Shown here one piece after another: positions 17,602-27,355 of a stretch of 64,000 nucleotides of DNA. Position 1 is the stretch's first letter. Every line of letters begins with the position of its first letter. The translations under genes and the position numbers were made by a program. Under the pieces are notes generated by a model. It did not search any database, was not told the DNA's origin, and was given only the letters and a program-made list of their open reading frames with translations. The DNA lies in contig NZ_CP139301.1 in the NCBI RefSeq assembly GCF_034092395.1, positions 1,488,001-1,552,000 on the forward strand, written 5' to 3'. The DNA is from Prochlorococcus sp. MIT 1307. Its GTDB lineage: Bacteria > Cyanobacteriota > Cyanobacteriia > PCC-6307 > Cyanobiaceae.

Positions 17602-20600
17602 TTATGACCAATAATGATTCGACTAGTTCTTCCAAGGAGCAATCTTCCATTCATTTACCTGGTGGTCAAAATATCAATTCTCAAGAAAGTGATCATGATG
17701 CCAGCCGTTTGCTTCAGCAACGCTTGGAGTTAGTTGAAGACCTTTGGAAAACAGTTCTAAAAAGTGAATGTCCACCTGAGCAAACAGAACGTCTGCTACG
17801 ACTCAAACAACTTAGTGATCCAGTTAATGTTGAAGGGGCGAATACGACTACTAGTGATGCCATTGTGCTACTAATTCGTGAAATGGATCTTGCGGAGGCT
17901 ATTTCCGCTGCTCGTGCCTTCTCTCTTTATTTTCAGTTGGTCAATATTCTTGAGCAGCGAATTGAGGAAGATAGTTATCTCGCAACTATGAGTCGCTCTC
18001 AAGACCAAGCTTCACAAGATGAATGTTTGGACCCTTTTGCTCCTCCCTTGGCTAGCCAGACAGCTCCAGCAACATTTAGAGAGCTTTTTCAGAGACTTCG
18101 TGGATTAAATGTGCCTCCTGCACAGTTGGAGAAATTGCTTCAGGAGATGGATATACGCCTTGTTTTTACAGCTCACCCTACTGAGATAGTAAGACATACA
18201 GTTCGCCACAAGCAACGCCGGGTGGCCAGCCTTTTGCAGTTACTGCAGTCTGATTGTTCAGCGCCTGGACCAGATCATGAGAGCCTTAGACTGCAACTAG
18301 AAGAGGAAATCCGTCTTTGGTGGAGAACTGATGAGTTACATCAATTCAAGCCGACTGTTTTAGATGAAGTTGATTATGCACTTCACTATTTTCAGCAGGT
18401 TTTGTTTGATGCAATGCCTCAGTTGCGTCGACGTATTGCTTCAGCTTTATCGGCTAGTTATCCAGATGTACAGATTCCTCAAGAGGCTTTTTGTACTTTC
18501 GGATCTTGGGTGGGCTCAGATCGTGATGGCAATCCATCTGTTACGCCTGAAATTACTTGGCGCACAGCTTGTTATCAGCGTCAGCTGATGCTTGAGCGCT
18601 ATGTAAGCGCTGTCCAGAAATTAAGAGATCAATTAAGTATTTCCATGCAGTGGAGTCAGGTCAGTACACCATTGTTGGAGTCATTGGAGATGGATCGCTT
18701 GCGATTCCCTGACGTGTATGAAGAAAGGGCTGCTCGCTATCGATTAGAACCTTATCGATTAAAACTTAGCTATACCCTAGAAAGACTACGATTAACTCAG
18801 CAACGCAATCAACAACTTGCTGAAGCCGGCTGGAAGACATCACTTGAAGGACTGAACCCCGCGACTCTCGATTGCAGTGGTGGAGATGAACTTCACTATG
18901 GATTAATTACAGAATTTCGAGGAGACTTGGAACTGATTAGAAATAGCTTGGTGAGTACTGATCTGAGTTGTGAGCTTCTCGATACACTCTTGACTCAGGT
19001 ACATATTTTTGGCTTTTCATTGGCAAGCTTAGACATTCGCCAGGAAAGCACTCGTCATAGTGACGCACTTGACGAATTGACTCGATATCTCAAGCTTCCA
19101 AAGGCCTATGGCGAGATGGATGAGGGAGAACGTGTGCAATGGTTAATGCAAGAATTACAGACACGCCGCCCATTAATTCCTTCTGCAATTACTTGGTCCC
19201 CCACTACATCGGAAACAATATCTGTGTTTCGTATGTTGCATCGACTACAGGAAGAATTTGGAAGCCGAATTTGCAGGACTTATGTGATTTCTATGAGTCA
19301 TACGGTGTCTGATTTACTTGAGGTTCTTTTGCTAGCAAAGGAAGCCGGATTAGTTGATCTTTCTGCTGGCACTGCTGACTTATTAGTTGTTCCTTTGTTT
19401 GAAACTGTTGAGGATTTACAGCGAGCACCGGCAGTGATGGAGCAATTGTTCCAGGAAACTATGTATAGAAATTTGCTGCCTCGTGTTGGCGAAAGTTTTC
19501 AGCCTCTCCAGGAATTGATGCTTGGCTATTCCGATAGCAATAAAGATTCAGGCTTCTTGTCTAGTAATTGGGAGATTCATCAAGCACAGATTGCTTTACA
19601 AGACCTTGCCCAAAGGCAAGGCGTTGTTTTGCGTTTATTCCATGGTCGAGGTGGCTCTGTAGGTCGAGGAGGCGGGCCAGCTTATCAAGCAATTCTTGCT
19701 CAGCCAAGTGGAACCCTTCAAGGACGAATTAAAATTACGGAGCAGGGCGAGGTCCTTGCTTCTAAGTACAGTCTCCCTGAACTTGCGCTCTATAACCTTG
19801 AAACGGTTACAACTGCTGTGCTTCAAAATAGCTTGGTTACAAATCAGTTAGATGCAACACCAAGTTGGAATCAACTTATGAGTCGACTAGCTGCAAGCTC
19901 TCGTGAGCATTATCGTGCACTAGTTCATGATAATCCTGATTTGGTCGCGTTTTTTCAAGAGGTTACCCCTATTGAAGAAATCAGTAAGTTGCAGATTTCA
20001 AGCCGTCCTGCACGTCGTAAAACTGGAGCTAAGGACTTGGGAAGTCTTAGAGCGATTCCATGGGTGTTTGGTTGGACGCAGAGTAGGTTCCTCTTGCCTA
20101 GCTGGTTTGGGGTAGGTACAGCTCTTGCTGCTGAAGTCGAGTCAGATGCTGACCAATTGGATTTGCTAAGAAGATTGCATCAACGTTGGCCATTTTTTCG
20201 TATGTTGATATCAAAGGTTGAAATGACTCTATCGAAAGTAGACTTAGAATTGGCCAATCACTACATGATTAGTCTTGGTAGTGACGTTCATCGAGATGCT
20301 TTTAGATCCATATTTGACACTATTTCCACTGAGTACAGTCTGACGAAGAAGTTGATTTTGGATATAACAGGGAACTCTAGATTGTTGAGTGCGGATCCTG
20401 CATTGCAACTCTCAGTCGACTTGCGCAATAGCACTATTGTGCCATTAGGTTTTTTGCAAGTTGCTTTATTGCGAAGATTACGTGATCAGAATCGTCAACC
20501 ACCTATTAGTGAGACTATGGGCGCAGAAGGTGATGGTGGCCGTACTTACAGCCGTAGTGAATTACTGAGAGGTGCTTTGCTCACAATTAACGGAATTGCG

Positions 20601-20624
20601 GCAGGTATGCGTAACACTGGTTGA
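17598..20624 (+). CDS. ppc: Phosphoenolpyruvate carboxylase
   Basis: PEPC carboxylates PEP to oxaloacetate, the anaplerotic reaction feeding the incomplete TCA pathways of cyanobacteria. The 1008-residue protein has the catalytic His in [17 protein letters not shown], the Lys region [16 protein letters not shown], the glycine-rich loop [14 protein letters not shown] and the conserved C-terminus ending [10 protein letters not shown]. The frame starts ATG ATT ATG, so a second ATG six bases on is also possible. It overlaps gshA by four bases. Confidence 0.98.
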   Translation: MIMTNNDSTSSSKEQSSIHLPGGQNINSQESDHDASRLLQQRLELVEDLWKTVLKSECPPEQTERLLRLKQLSDPVNVEGANTTTSDAIVLLIREMDLAEAISAARAFSLYFQLVNILEQRIEEDSYLATMSRSQDQASQDECLDPFAPPLASQTAPATFRELFQRLRGLNVPPAQLEKLLQEMDIRLVFTAHPTEIVRHTVRHKQRRVASLLQLLQSDCSAPGPDHESLRLQLEEEIRLWWRTDELHQFKPTVLDEVDYALHYFQQVLFDAMPQLRRRIASALSASYPDVQIPQEAFCTFGSWVGSDRDGNPSVTPEITWRTACYQRQLMLERYVSAVQKLRDQLSISMQWSQVSTPLLESLEMDRLRFPDVYEERAARYRLEPYRLKLSYTLERLRLTQQRNQQLAEAGWKTSLEGLNPATLDCSGGDELHYGLITEFRGDLELIRNSLVSTDLSCELLDTLLTQVHIFGFSLASLDIRQESTRHSDALDELTRYLKLPKAYGEMDEGERVQWLMQELQTRRPLIPSAITWSPTTSETISVFRMLHRLQEEFGSRICRTYVISMSHTVSDLLEVLLLAKEAGLVDLSAGTADLLVVPLFETVEDLQRAPAVMEQLFQETMYRNLLPRVGESFQPLQELMLGYSDSNKDSGFLSSNWEIHQAQIALQDLAQRQGVVLRLFHGRGGSVGRGGGPAYQAILAQPSGTLQGRIKITEQGEVLASKYSLPELALYNLETVTTAVLQNSLVTNQLDATPSWNQLMSRLAASSREHYRALVHDNPDLVAFFQEVTPIEEISKLQISSRPARRKTGAKDLGSLRAIPWVFGWTQSRFLLPSWFGVGTALAAEVESDADQLDLLRRLHQRWPFFRMLISKVEMTLSKVDLELANHYMISLGSDVHRDAFRSIFDTISTEYSLTKKLILDITGNSRLLSADPALQLSVDLRNSTIVPLGFLQVALLRRLRDQNRQPPISETMGAEGDGGRTYSRSELLRGALLTINGIAAGMRNTG

Positions 20625-20628
20625 GGTT

Positions 20629-21078
20629 TTGTTCTCTTTTCGTCAGCGATCCCCCCATTTACCATCTGGCTTTGTCTTAGATATTGACTATGTACCTTCT
20701 CCAGATGCTTTAAATCGTCTTTTGGCTAGATGTAATGAAGAGACTCACCCCTCTAGGAGATTGGCTTTGGCATTGGAAAAGAGTGATTTTCATCTAAGCA
20801 TCTTGGAAGAATCAAGTGGGAAACTATCGGGTTTTGTAAGGGCTACAAGTGATAAGGGATTAAATGCAAACCTATGGAACCTTGTCGCGGAGCCATCTTT
20901 TGCTCAAGGGCAATTGCTAGCAGTTTTAGTGCATCGTTCATTAGGAATTTTGCGCAAAAAAATGCCTGGTTGCAGTGTTTCAGTATCAGCTCCTGTGATA
21001 GCACTGGAAGCATTGAAAGAAAATGGATTTTTAATTGACCCAGGAGGCATTCGTGCGATGGGCTTCAAGCTTCGTTAA
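20629..21078 (+). CDS. GNAT-like N-acetyltransferase, small
   Basis: About 149 residues with a GNAT-like layout: ARCNEETHPSRRLALALEKS, LSGFVRATSDKGLNANLWNLVAEPSFAQGQLLAVLVHRSLGILRK (acetyl-CoA-site-like region) and a final EALKENGFLIDPGGIRAMGF. The Q/R-x-x-G-x-G/A motif is degraded to AQGQLLA. The substrate is unknown. The frame opens inside ppc, but I prefer TTG at 20629 (reading M-FSFRQRSP) just after the ppc stop. It is probably cotranscribed with ppc. Confidence 0.75.
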   Translation: MFSFRQRSPHLPSGFVLDIDYVPSPDALNRLLARCNEETHPSRRLALALEKSDFHLSILEESSGKLSGFVRATSDKGLNANLWNLVAEPSFAQGQLLAVLVHRSLGILRKKMPGCSVSVSAPVIALEALKENGFLIDPGGIRAMGFKLR

Positions 21079-21099
21079 TTACAAGAACTTTAAAATTTA

Positions 21100-21173
21100 C
21101 GAGCATGGAGGGACTCGAACCCCCGACTCTCAGAACCGGAATCTGATGCTCTATCCAACTGAGCTACATGCCC
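21100..21173 (-). tRNA. trnR: tRNA-Arg (CCG)
   Basis: The minus strand reads a complete 74-nt cloverleaf. The acceptor GGGCATG pairs with CATGCTC (one G-U) and the discriminator is G. The D-arm contains AGCTCAGTTGGATAGAGC, the anticodon loop TTCCGGT gives anticodon CCG, and the T-arm contains GGTTCGAGTCC. CCA is not encoded. Confidence 0.97.
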
Positions 21174-21258
21174 AAACATCAGCTTGATGCAGATGTATGA
21201 GAGCCACTTTCTAGCAGTCTCATTACAATTAGCTTAGCCAAAAGATGCCCAAAGAAAG

Positions 21259-22365
21259 ATTCGGCTTCACCAGCTCGAGCTCTATTCATTCCGTAATTAC
21301 AGTCGGCTTAATTTTGAGCTGACTGAAAAACGTTTGCTGGTTGTAGGGCCTAATGGAGTTGGAAAATCAAATCTTTTAGAGGCAGTTGAGTTGCTGGGTA
21401 GTCTGCGCTCACATCGCGCTAGTAGTGATCAGGACCTTATTAGTTGGGATAAAGAGAGGGCGTTATTGCGTGCTACAGCCAATAACACTGAAGAGCTCCA
21501 ATTGGAGTTACGAAGAAAAGGAGGAAGACAGGCTCATCGAAATCAAAAACCATTATTGCGTCAGCTTGACTTGATAGGTCCCTTGAGATGTGTTGGCTTT
21601 AGTGCTCTTGATTTGGAATTAGTGCGTGGTGAACCGGGACTGAGACGGAATTGGCTAGATAGAGTGATTCAACAATTGGAACCAATTTATTCAGATTTGA
21701 TAAGTCGCTTTGGAAAATTACTGCGCCAAAGAAGTCAGATTTGGAAACAATCTCACAATTTTCCTCTTAAAGATCGAGATGCGTTGTTAGATGCATTTGA
21801 TTCCCAAATGGCTTTAGTGAGTACACGTATTCATCGCCGTAGAAGTCGCGCTTTACGACATTTAGAACCATTGGCAGCTACATGGCAACAGAGATTGAGT
21901 AACAGTCAAGAACATTTAGAGCTTTCTTATTTACCTGGAAGTCTTTTAGAGGGAGAGGAGGAAGAAGAATCTTGGAGAATATCAATAGAACAGCAATTAC
22001 TGGCGCAAAGACCTCATGAAGAGAAGTTAGGTCGTTGCAAGATTGGTCCACATCGTGATGAGATAGGTCTTTTGCTTAATGGAAATCTTGCTCGGCGTTT
22101 TGCTTCGGCTGGGCAGCAAAGGACATTAGTTTTGTCTTTAAAACTTGCTGAATTGGAATTAATAGGAAAACTTTTTGGGGAACCACCGATATTGCTGTTG
22201 GATGATGTGCTTGCAGAATTAGACCCCACTCGACAGCTGCTTTTGCTTGATGCGGTTGGAGATTCTCATCAATGTCTTGTAAGTGCTACTCATTTGGAGG
22301 CATTTGAAGGAGATTGGCAGAAGCATGCACAAGTGGTAGAAGCAGAATTATTGCGCGCAATGTAA
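21259..22365 (+). CDS. recF: DNA replication/repair protein RecF
   Basis: RecF is the SMC-like ATPase that loads RecA at single-strand gaps with RecO and RecR. Visible are the N-terminal strand [14 protein letters not shown], Walker [16 protein letters not shown], the signature [14 protein letters not shown], and Walker [12 protein letters not shown]. The reading frame covering the conserved N-terminus contains no ATG, GTG or TTG after the in-frame TAG at 21235. The best-placed initiator is ATT at 21259. The first ordinary codon (TTG 21334) would remove the first strand. An ATG at 21245 is in another frame. Either a rare start or a sequence error is implied. Confidence 0.9.
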   Translation: MRLHQLELYSFRNYSRLNFELTEKRLLVVGPNGVGKSNLLEAVELLGSLRSHRASSDQDLISWDKERALLRATANNTEELQLELRRKGGRQAHRNQKPLLRQLDLIGPLRCVGFSALDLELVRGEPGLRRNWLDRVIQQLEPIYSDLISRFGKLLRQRSQIWKQSHNFPLKDRDALLDAFDSQMALVSTRIHRRRSRALRHLEPLAATWQQRLSNSQEHLELSYLPGSLLEGEEEEESWRISIEQQLLAQRPHEEKLGRCKIGPHRDEIGLLLNGNLARRFASAGQQRTLVLSLKLAELELIGKLFGEPPILLLDDVLAELDPTRQLLLLDAVGDSHQCLVSATHLEAFEGDWQKHAQVVEAELLRAM

Positions 22366-22405
22366 GAGGTGTCGGCTAAGGTAGGCAGTCATTTTTAATT
22401 TGCCA

Positions 22406-22897
22406 ATGGAGCATATTTTGCCTTGCTTGCATCCAAATCCTGGATGGATAGATAGTGATATTGTCCACACCCCTGGAACAGTTACTACTAGTGCTGCCGA
22501 AGTTGTGGGTAAGCATTGCATTCTCGAACTTTATGAATGTGACACAGCCAGATTGAATGACGAAGCATTCTTGAGGACCACCATTACAACTTCAGCAAAA
22601 ATGTCTGGAGCTACTCTTCTCAACTTAATTACTCATCGATTTGAGCCTCAAGGAGTAACTGGATTGGCTCTTTTAGCTGAATCTCATATTTCTATCCATA
22701 CCTGGCCTGAAAATGGTTATGCAGCTGTGGATGTTTTCACTTGTGGTGACCATACGATGCCAGAAAAAGCTTGTGAGATACTTCGACAAGAATTTCTAGC
22801 AAGACGTTTTTCTTTAAAAAGCTTTCAACGTGAAATTCCTGACACCTTAAGTAATACACTTCGCAGGCCACATTCTGTTAAGCAAGTAAGTCGCTGA
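22406..22897 (+). CDS. speD: S-adenosylmethionine decarboxylase proenzyme
   Basis: SpeD makes decarboxylated SAM, the aminopropyl donor for spermidine. The self-cleavage site [14 protein letters not shown] is present; the Ser after Glu becomes the pyruvoyl group. Other family residues are [13 protein letters not shown] and [18 protein letters not shown]. The length (about 163 residues) fits a class 1B bacterial SpeD with an N-terminal extension. ATG 22406 is preferred over the TTG two codons upstream. No speE is nearby. Confidence 0.95.
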   Translation: MEHILPCLHPNPGWIDSDIVHTPGTVTTSAAEVVGKHCILELYECDTARLNDEAFLRTTITTSAKMSGATLLNLITHRFEPQGVTGLALLAESHISIHTWPENGYAAVDVFTCGDHTMPEKACEILRQEFLARRFSLKSFQREIPDTLSNTLRRPHSVKQVSR

Positions 22898-22979
22898 CTA
22901 TTGATATTATTTGTTGAGTATAATAAGCCACTTATAGTTTTTCAATTGATCTGAATCCATATAATTAACTGGCTATTTG

Positions 22980-23825
22980 TTAACTATTCTTTTGGTGTTG
23001 ATCTCGGTTCAGCTTTCCACTAACTAATCCTTCTAGATCAATACTTACTGATGTAAACCCTATAGATAAAAAATAATTGACGATATTATCTCGACCTATT
23101 TGAGAAATTAATTCTTCAATTTGATTTGTAGGAACCTCTATTCTCGCAGAAAGGTTGTGTGTTCGTACTCGTATTTCATCAAATCCATTCGCTCTCAACC
23201 AAGCTTCGGCATCTTCTACTTGTTTTAGTCGTTCTGATGTTATTTCTTCACCATAAGGAAAACGTGAAGCTAGGCAGGGTTGTGAAGGTTTGTTCCACCA
23301 AGAGAAACCTAATGATTGTGATATTTCACGGATTTCAACTTTGTTCATTTCTAGTTCGGCCAGAGGAGATCGAACACCTGCTTTACGAGCAGCTTCAACA
23401 CCTGGTCTATGGTCACTGAGATCATCAAAATTCACACCATCAATTACTTGGCAGCCAGGGGAAGCTTGAGCTATTTCACTTAGATGAAGGTGTAACTCTT
23501 GCTTGCATGCAAAACATCGATCTCTTGGATTTTTGCTGTAAGAGGGATCTTGAAGCTCTTTCGTGATGCATTCTTGGTGACGAATGCCTATCCATTTCGC
23601 TTGTTGCCGTGCTTCATCTCTTAAATGGCTGGCAAGTGATGGAGAAATACCAGTAATTGCTAATGCTTGTGCACCTAGTTGTTCTTGAGCAATTGCGGCC
23701 ACTAGAGAACTGTCAACTCCTCCTGAATAAGCTACGCATACTTTTTCGAAGCTCCTTAGCTTCTCTCTCAAGAGTGCTAATTTCTTTTGCTTTGCCTTGG
23801 GCAAAAGTTTCAGCTGACGAAACAT
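22980..23825 (-). CDS. larE: LarE-like ATP-dependent sacrificial sulfur transferase
   Basis: This PP-loop (adenine nucleotide alpha-hydrolase) enzyme has SGGVDSS near residue 34, then CFACKQEL, VIDGVNFDDLSDHRPGVEA, RSPLAELEMNK and PCLASRFPYGEEIT. This order is characteristic of LarE, which in lactobacilli donates cysteine sulfur to build the nickel-pincer cofactor. The larA, larB and larC genes are not nearby, so the sulfur acceptor here is unknown. The 281-residue length is normal. It is divergent from cobO. Confidence 0.85.
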   Translation of the reverse strand: MFRQLKLLPKAKQKKLALLREKLRSFEKVCVAYSGGVDSSLVAAIAQEQLGAQALAITGISPSLASHLRDEARQQAKWIGIRHQECITKELQDPSYSKNPRDRCFACKQELHLHLSEIAQASPGCQVIDGVNFDDLSDHRPGVEAARKAGVRSPLAELEMNKVEIREISQSLGFSWWNKPSQPCLASRFPYGEEITSERLKQVEDAEAWLRANGFDEIRVRTHNLSARIEVPTNQIEELISQIGRDNIVNYFLSIGFTSVSIDLEGLVSGKLNRDQHQKNS

Positions 23826-23900
23826 TTTTCTCCGGCAATCCTTTGAAGACTACCTTCACTGATTGATCAAGTTAAGCTCCAAACATTAAGAGGTCCATAC

Positions 23901-25091
23901 ATGGTGTTAAAGCCTGAAGACTCCAAGGCAATTCGCCGAGGACGTGTAAGAGGTATTGGCATAGTTACTGCTGCTGATAGCAAAGAACGGAGCCATGGTC
24001 AGCTTCATATTTATGACGGCGAGGGTAAAGGGAAAAGCCAGGCGGCCCTGGGAGTTGTATTGCGAACTATTGGTTTAGGAATATGTGAGCAGCGACGAAC
24101 TCGGGTGCTTCTTCTTCGGTTTCTCAAAGGACCAGGTAGAGCGTATGACGAGGATGCAGCGATAGAGGCTTTGCAGCAGGGTTTCCCACATTTAATAGAT
24201 CAGGTGAGAACAGGAAGAGCAGATTTCTTCACTGCTCATGAAGCAACAGAATTCGACGCCATGGAAGCGCAACGAGGGTGGGATATAGCTAAGGGAGCTA
24301 TCGCAAGCGCACTTTATTCAGTTGTTGTGCTCGACGAGTTAAGCCCTGTATTGGATCTCGGATTACTTCCTGTCGAAGATGTTGTGCGTACCCTTAATGA
24401 TCGACCAGAGGGCATGGAAATCATTGTTACTGGCAGGGGAGCACCTGCTTCTCTTGTCAGAGTTGCTGATTTGCACTCTGAGATGCGGGCACATCGACGC
24501 CCAGAAATTGATTCTGAGAATTTAACTATTCCTAATTCCATTGGTGGTATTGAGATTTATACCGGAGAGGGGAAAGGTAAATCGACGAGTGCATTAGGTA
24601 AAGCTTTGCAAGCGATAGGTCGTGGAATCAGCCAGGATAAGAGTCATCGAGTACTTATTTTGCAATGGCTAAAAGGCGGAAGTGGGTATACAGAAGATGC
24701 TGCAATAGCTGCACTTCGTGAGAGTTATCCGCATTTAGTCGATCATCTTCGCTCGGGCAGAGACGCAATTGTTTGGCGTGGTCAACAGCAACCTATTGAT
24801 TATGTGGAAGCAGAGCGTGCTTGGGAAATAGCAAGAGCTGCCATAGCAAGTGGACTATATAAAACAGTAATTCTTGATGAATTAAACCCAAGTGTAGATT
24901 TGGAACTGTTACCTGTAGAGCCAATAGTTCAAACTTTACTTAGAAAGCCGGCAGAAACCGAAGTGATTATTACTGGGCGCTGTAAGAATTTGCCCTCTTA
25001 TTTTGATCTTGCAAGTGTTCATTCAGAAATGGTGTGTCATAAGCATTATGCTGAACAGGGAGTGAACCTAAAGAAAGGAGTCGACTATTAA
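23901..25091 (+). CDS. cobO: Cob(I)yrinate adenosyltransferase CobO, two tandem domains
   Basis: CobO/BtuR adenosylates corrinoids. Two homologous copies lie in tandem. Copy 1 (about residues 30-200) has the P-loop YDGEGKGKSQAALG, RVLLLRFLKGPGRAYDEDAA and VVLDELSPVLDLGLLP. Copy 2 (about 213-380) has YTGEGKGKSTSALG, RVLILQWLKGGSGYTEDAA and VILDELNPSVDLELLP. Each copy ends with a TGR and LHSEM or VHSEM motif. Normal CobO has about 200 residues and dimerises, so the fusion may form an intramolecular pseudo-dimer. The role is cobalamin synthesis. Confidence 0.92.
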   Translation: MVLKPEDSKAIRRGRVRGIGIVTAADSKERSHGQLHIYDGEGKGKSQAALGVVLRTIGLGICEQRRTRVLLLRFLKGPGRAYDEDAAIEALQQGFPHLIDQVRTGRADFFTAHEATEFDAMEAQRGWDIAKGAIASALYSVVVLDELSPVLDLGLLPVEDVVRTLNDRPEGMEIIVTGRGAPASLVRVADLHSEMRAHRRPEIDSENLTIPNSIGGIEIYTGEGKGKSTSALGKALQAIGRGISQDKSHRVLILQWLKGGSGYTEDAAIAALRESYPHLVDHLRSGRDAIVWRGQQQPIDYVEAERAWEIARAAIASGLYKTVILDELNPSVDLELLPVEPIVQTLLRKPAETEVIITGRCKNLPSYFDLASVHSEMVCHKHYAEQGVNLKKGVDY

Positions 25092-25106
25092 CTGTACTGT
25101 TGGGAG

Positions 25107-26282
25107 TTAATAATTAGATGATTCTTTTGGCATATCTGCACTCCACGCATTCATGCCGCCAGTGATATTGATGCCTTGTATGTTATGCCGCCTAAGCTCT
25201 ATTAACGCTTGAATTGAACGGCTACCACTTTTGCAGATAGCATAAAGTCGTTGATTATTTGAAAGCATATTTCGTATAAGCTCAATTGCTTGATCATTTT
25301 TAATGCTTGGGAGTGGAACTGATATTGCTCCTTTAATTGAGGATAACTCATACTCTTTTGGATTACGTACATCTATCAACACAATACTTTCTGAATCATT
25401 TTTAATCTCTTCTTTAAGCATCTGAACGGAAATACTTTTTATTGAAAAAGTCTCAAGACTATCTTTTGCATGGCTTTCTAGTGAGCAAAATTCTTCATAA
25501 TCAATCAAGCAATCTATTTTCTTTTGATCAGAACTTGGGTTTAAAGTTAATTCTCTGAATTTCATTTCTAGAGCATTGAAGACTAATAACCTTCCACAAA
25601 GAGGCTTTCCTATGCCCGTAAGTATCTTTATCACTTCGGTAGCTTGAATTACCCCTATTAATCCTGGTAGAACACCAAGTACTCCTCCTTCTGCGCAAGA
25701 GGGAAGCATGCCTGGTGGCGGGGGGTCGGGCATTAAGTCCCTATAATTTGGACTTTGCTTATTTAAATTGAAAACTGTTACTTGGCCTTCAAAATGAGCA
25801 ATAGATCCATATATATTTGGCTTTTTTAAAAGGACACATGCATCATTTATTAGATATCGACTAGGAAAATTATCTGTGCAATCACAAACAATATCGAACT
25901 TTGGAATTATATCTAGCGCATTCTTACTAGTAAGTAGGGTTTGGAAAGTTTTAACTTTGCAATTTGGATTTATTTCTAGAATCCTCTCTTTTGCAGAAGC
26001 GGTTTTGGGTTTTCCTAACCAGCTGACTCCATGCAGTACTTGTCTTTGGAGGTTTGAGTCTTCTACGCAGTCGGGATCGACAATACCAATTTGCCCCACG
26101 CCTGCAGCGGCAAGATAAAGCAGGACTGCGGAACCCAGTCCACCACCACCAATACATAAGACTGAGCTTGCTTTTAGTCGCTTTTGGCCTGTTAGGCCTA
26201 TTTCTGGAAGAGTTAAGTGACGGGCATAACGAGCAATCTCCTCTTGACTCAATTCAATTCCACGGGCTTCGTGGTCTTGCAT
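25107..26282 (-). CDS. moeB: E1-like adenylyltransferase with rhodanese domain (MoeB/ThiF family)
   Basis: The N-terminal E1-like domain shows the ATP loop GGGGLGSAVLLYLAAAGVG, IVDPDCVEDSNLQRQ and CDCTDNFPSRYLIND, followed by SCAEGGVLGVLPG with the likely catalytic region. The C-terminal rhodanese domain (about residues 275-391) carries VLIDVRNPKEYELSSIKGA and active-site Cys in AICKSGSRS. These enzymes activate the C-terminus of MoaD/ThiS-like carriers and add sulfur. The paired CxxC zinc site of E. coli MoeB is not visible. It lies next to a JAMM peptidase gene. Confidence 0.9.
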   Translation of the reverse strand: MQDHEARGIELSQEEIARYARHLTLPEIGLTGQKRLKASSVLCIGGGGLGSAVLLYLAAAGVGQIGIVDPDCVEDSNLQRQVLHGVSWLGKPKTASAKERILEINPNCKVKTFQTLLTSKNALDIIPKFDIVCDCTDNFPSRYLINDACVLLKKPNIYGSIAHFEGQVTVFNLNKQSPNYRDLMPDPPPPGMLPSCAEGGVLGVLPGLIGVIQATEVIKILTGIGKPLCGRLLVFNALEMKFRELTLNPSSDQKKIDCLIDYEEFCSLESHAKDSLETFSIKSISVQMLKEEIKNDSESIVLIDVRNPKEYELSSIKGAISVPLPSIKNDQAIELIRNMLSNNQRLYAICKSGSRSIQALIELRRHNIQGINITGGMNAWSADMPKESSNY

Positions 26283-26313
26283 CAGGAATGAAAAATACTC
26301 TTCTATCGTCTTA

Positions 26314-26820
26314 CTAAGTCTTCCAAATTGCCACCTCTATTGGTGGAAAAGTTTCATCTCCACCCATCCACCATGCACGCACTTCGCCAAATTGCCCAAT
26401 AATTAACATTAACCCAGGAGAAAAATTCAGATTTCGATCGATGGAAGATGGGATTGGATCTCCAGTTGGGTGGGAATGAGCGCTTCCTACTACTTCCCAA
26501 TTATGTTCTCTTGCCCAATGCTGTGCTTGGAGTTGTTCACGGGGATCTATTGCAAATCGATTTTTCTTTGAATTATCTTTTTGAAGGACACTATTTGGTT
26601 CTTCAGGAGATTCAAGAAAATTAATTATCTCTGAACCCCAGACATTGCAGCAAGGCCAAATCATTTGCAATTGCAGGATATATTCTGCTGGTAAAGAGGT
26701 TGATTTCTTTAGATTGCCAAGCAGCAAAGCGCAGCCTTCATTAGGGTTTACAGCGAGTAGTGTTTCGCGAAGTACTGTCAGGCATTCTCCAATTAATTCA
26801 ATACCAATTGGTCTTTTCAT
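26314..26820 (-). CDS. JAMM/MPN metallopeptidase (Mov34 family)
   Basis: The zinc site is complete: Glu in NEGCALLLG (about residue 28), HSHP in GSAHSHPTGDPIPSSID, with Ser and Asp at the expected spacing (HxH-x7-S-x2-D). The 168-residue size fits stand-alone bacterial JAMM proteases. Some of these cut extra C-terminal residues or cysteine from ubiquitin-like sulfur carriers (as Mec does for CysO). The adjacent E1-rhodanese gene on the same strand, 31 bases downstream, supports a shared sulfur-carrier role. Confidence 0.85.
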   Translation of the reverse strand: MKRPIGIELIGECLTVLRETLLAVNPNEGCALLLGNLKKSTSLPAEYILQLQMIWPCCNVWGSEIINFLESPEEPNSVLQKDNSKKNRFAIDPREQLQAQHWAREHNWEVVGSAHSHPTGDPIPSSIDRNLNFSPGLMLIIGQFGEVRAWWMGGDETFPPIEVAIWKT

Positions 26821-26941
26821 TGGCAGATTGCATAGGTTCGGAATTCTCTATATCGAGGTTCGGGGTTATCTCTATTTAGAACCTGGCATTTATTAGTTAA
26901 ATTCGATACGCTCATTACAAATTGCATTTAGCGTTGTGTTC

Positions 26942-27331
26942 ATGAGTGACTCCAATCCAGAGGAGAATCAAGCTCCTGGCTTCGAAACACCTCCTGTCGA
27001 CAATGTTGCCAACAAAGTTCAGGAAAATAGTGTCTCTGACCGGTTCACTGAAGTAATGGGAACAATTAATCAGACTTTGGGCAAGATCGATTGGAGTCAA
27101 ATGGGCAAATATGGTAAAGCACTGGGAATTATTGCTGTTGTAATTGTTGCGCAGGTAATTATCAAGGTAGTTATCGACACAATAAATTTCTTCCCTGTTG
27201 TGCCAGGACTTCTTGAGCTTCTTGGTGTTGTTGTACTTGGGCAATGGAGTTGGCAAAACTTATCAACTAGCGATAAACGGAATGCTGTTTTTGAGAGAGT
27301 TCAGACTTTGCGAAAGGAATATTTGGGGTAA
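26942..27331 (+). CDS. CAAD/CURT1-domain thylakoid membrane protein
   Basis: About 129 residues: an acidic Pro-rich N-terminus, an amphipathic helix (RFTEVMGTINQTLGKIDWSQM), two adjacent hydrophobic segments (about residues 62-105) and a basic amphipathic C-terminal helix. The pair of helices followed by WSWQNLSTSDKRNAVFERVQTLRKEYLG is typical of CAAD/CURT1. These proteins bend thylakoid membranes in plants and cyanobacteria. A GTG two codons upstream (26936) is an alternative start. Confidence 0.85.
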   Translation: MSDSNPEENQAPGFETPPVDNVANKVQENSVSDRFTEVMGTINQTLGKIDWSQMGKYGKALGIIAVVIVAQVIIKVVIDTINFFPVVPGLLELLGVVVLGQWSWQNLSTSDKRNAVFERVQTLRKEYLG

Positions 27332-27355
27332 GCCTTTATCTTCCCATCAGAGACA

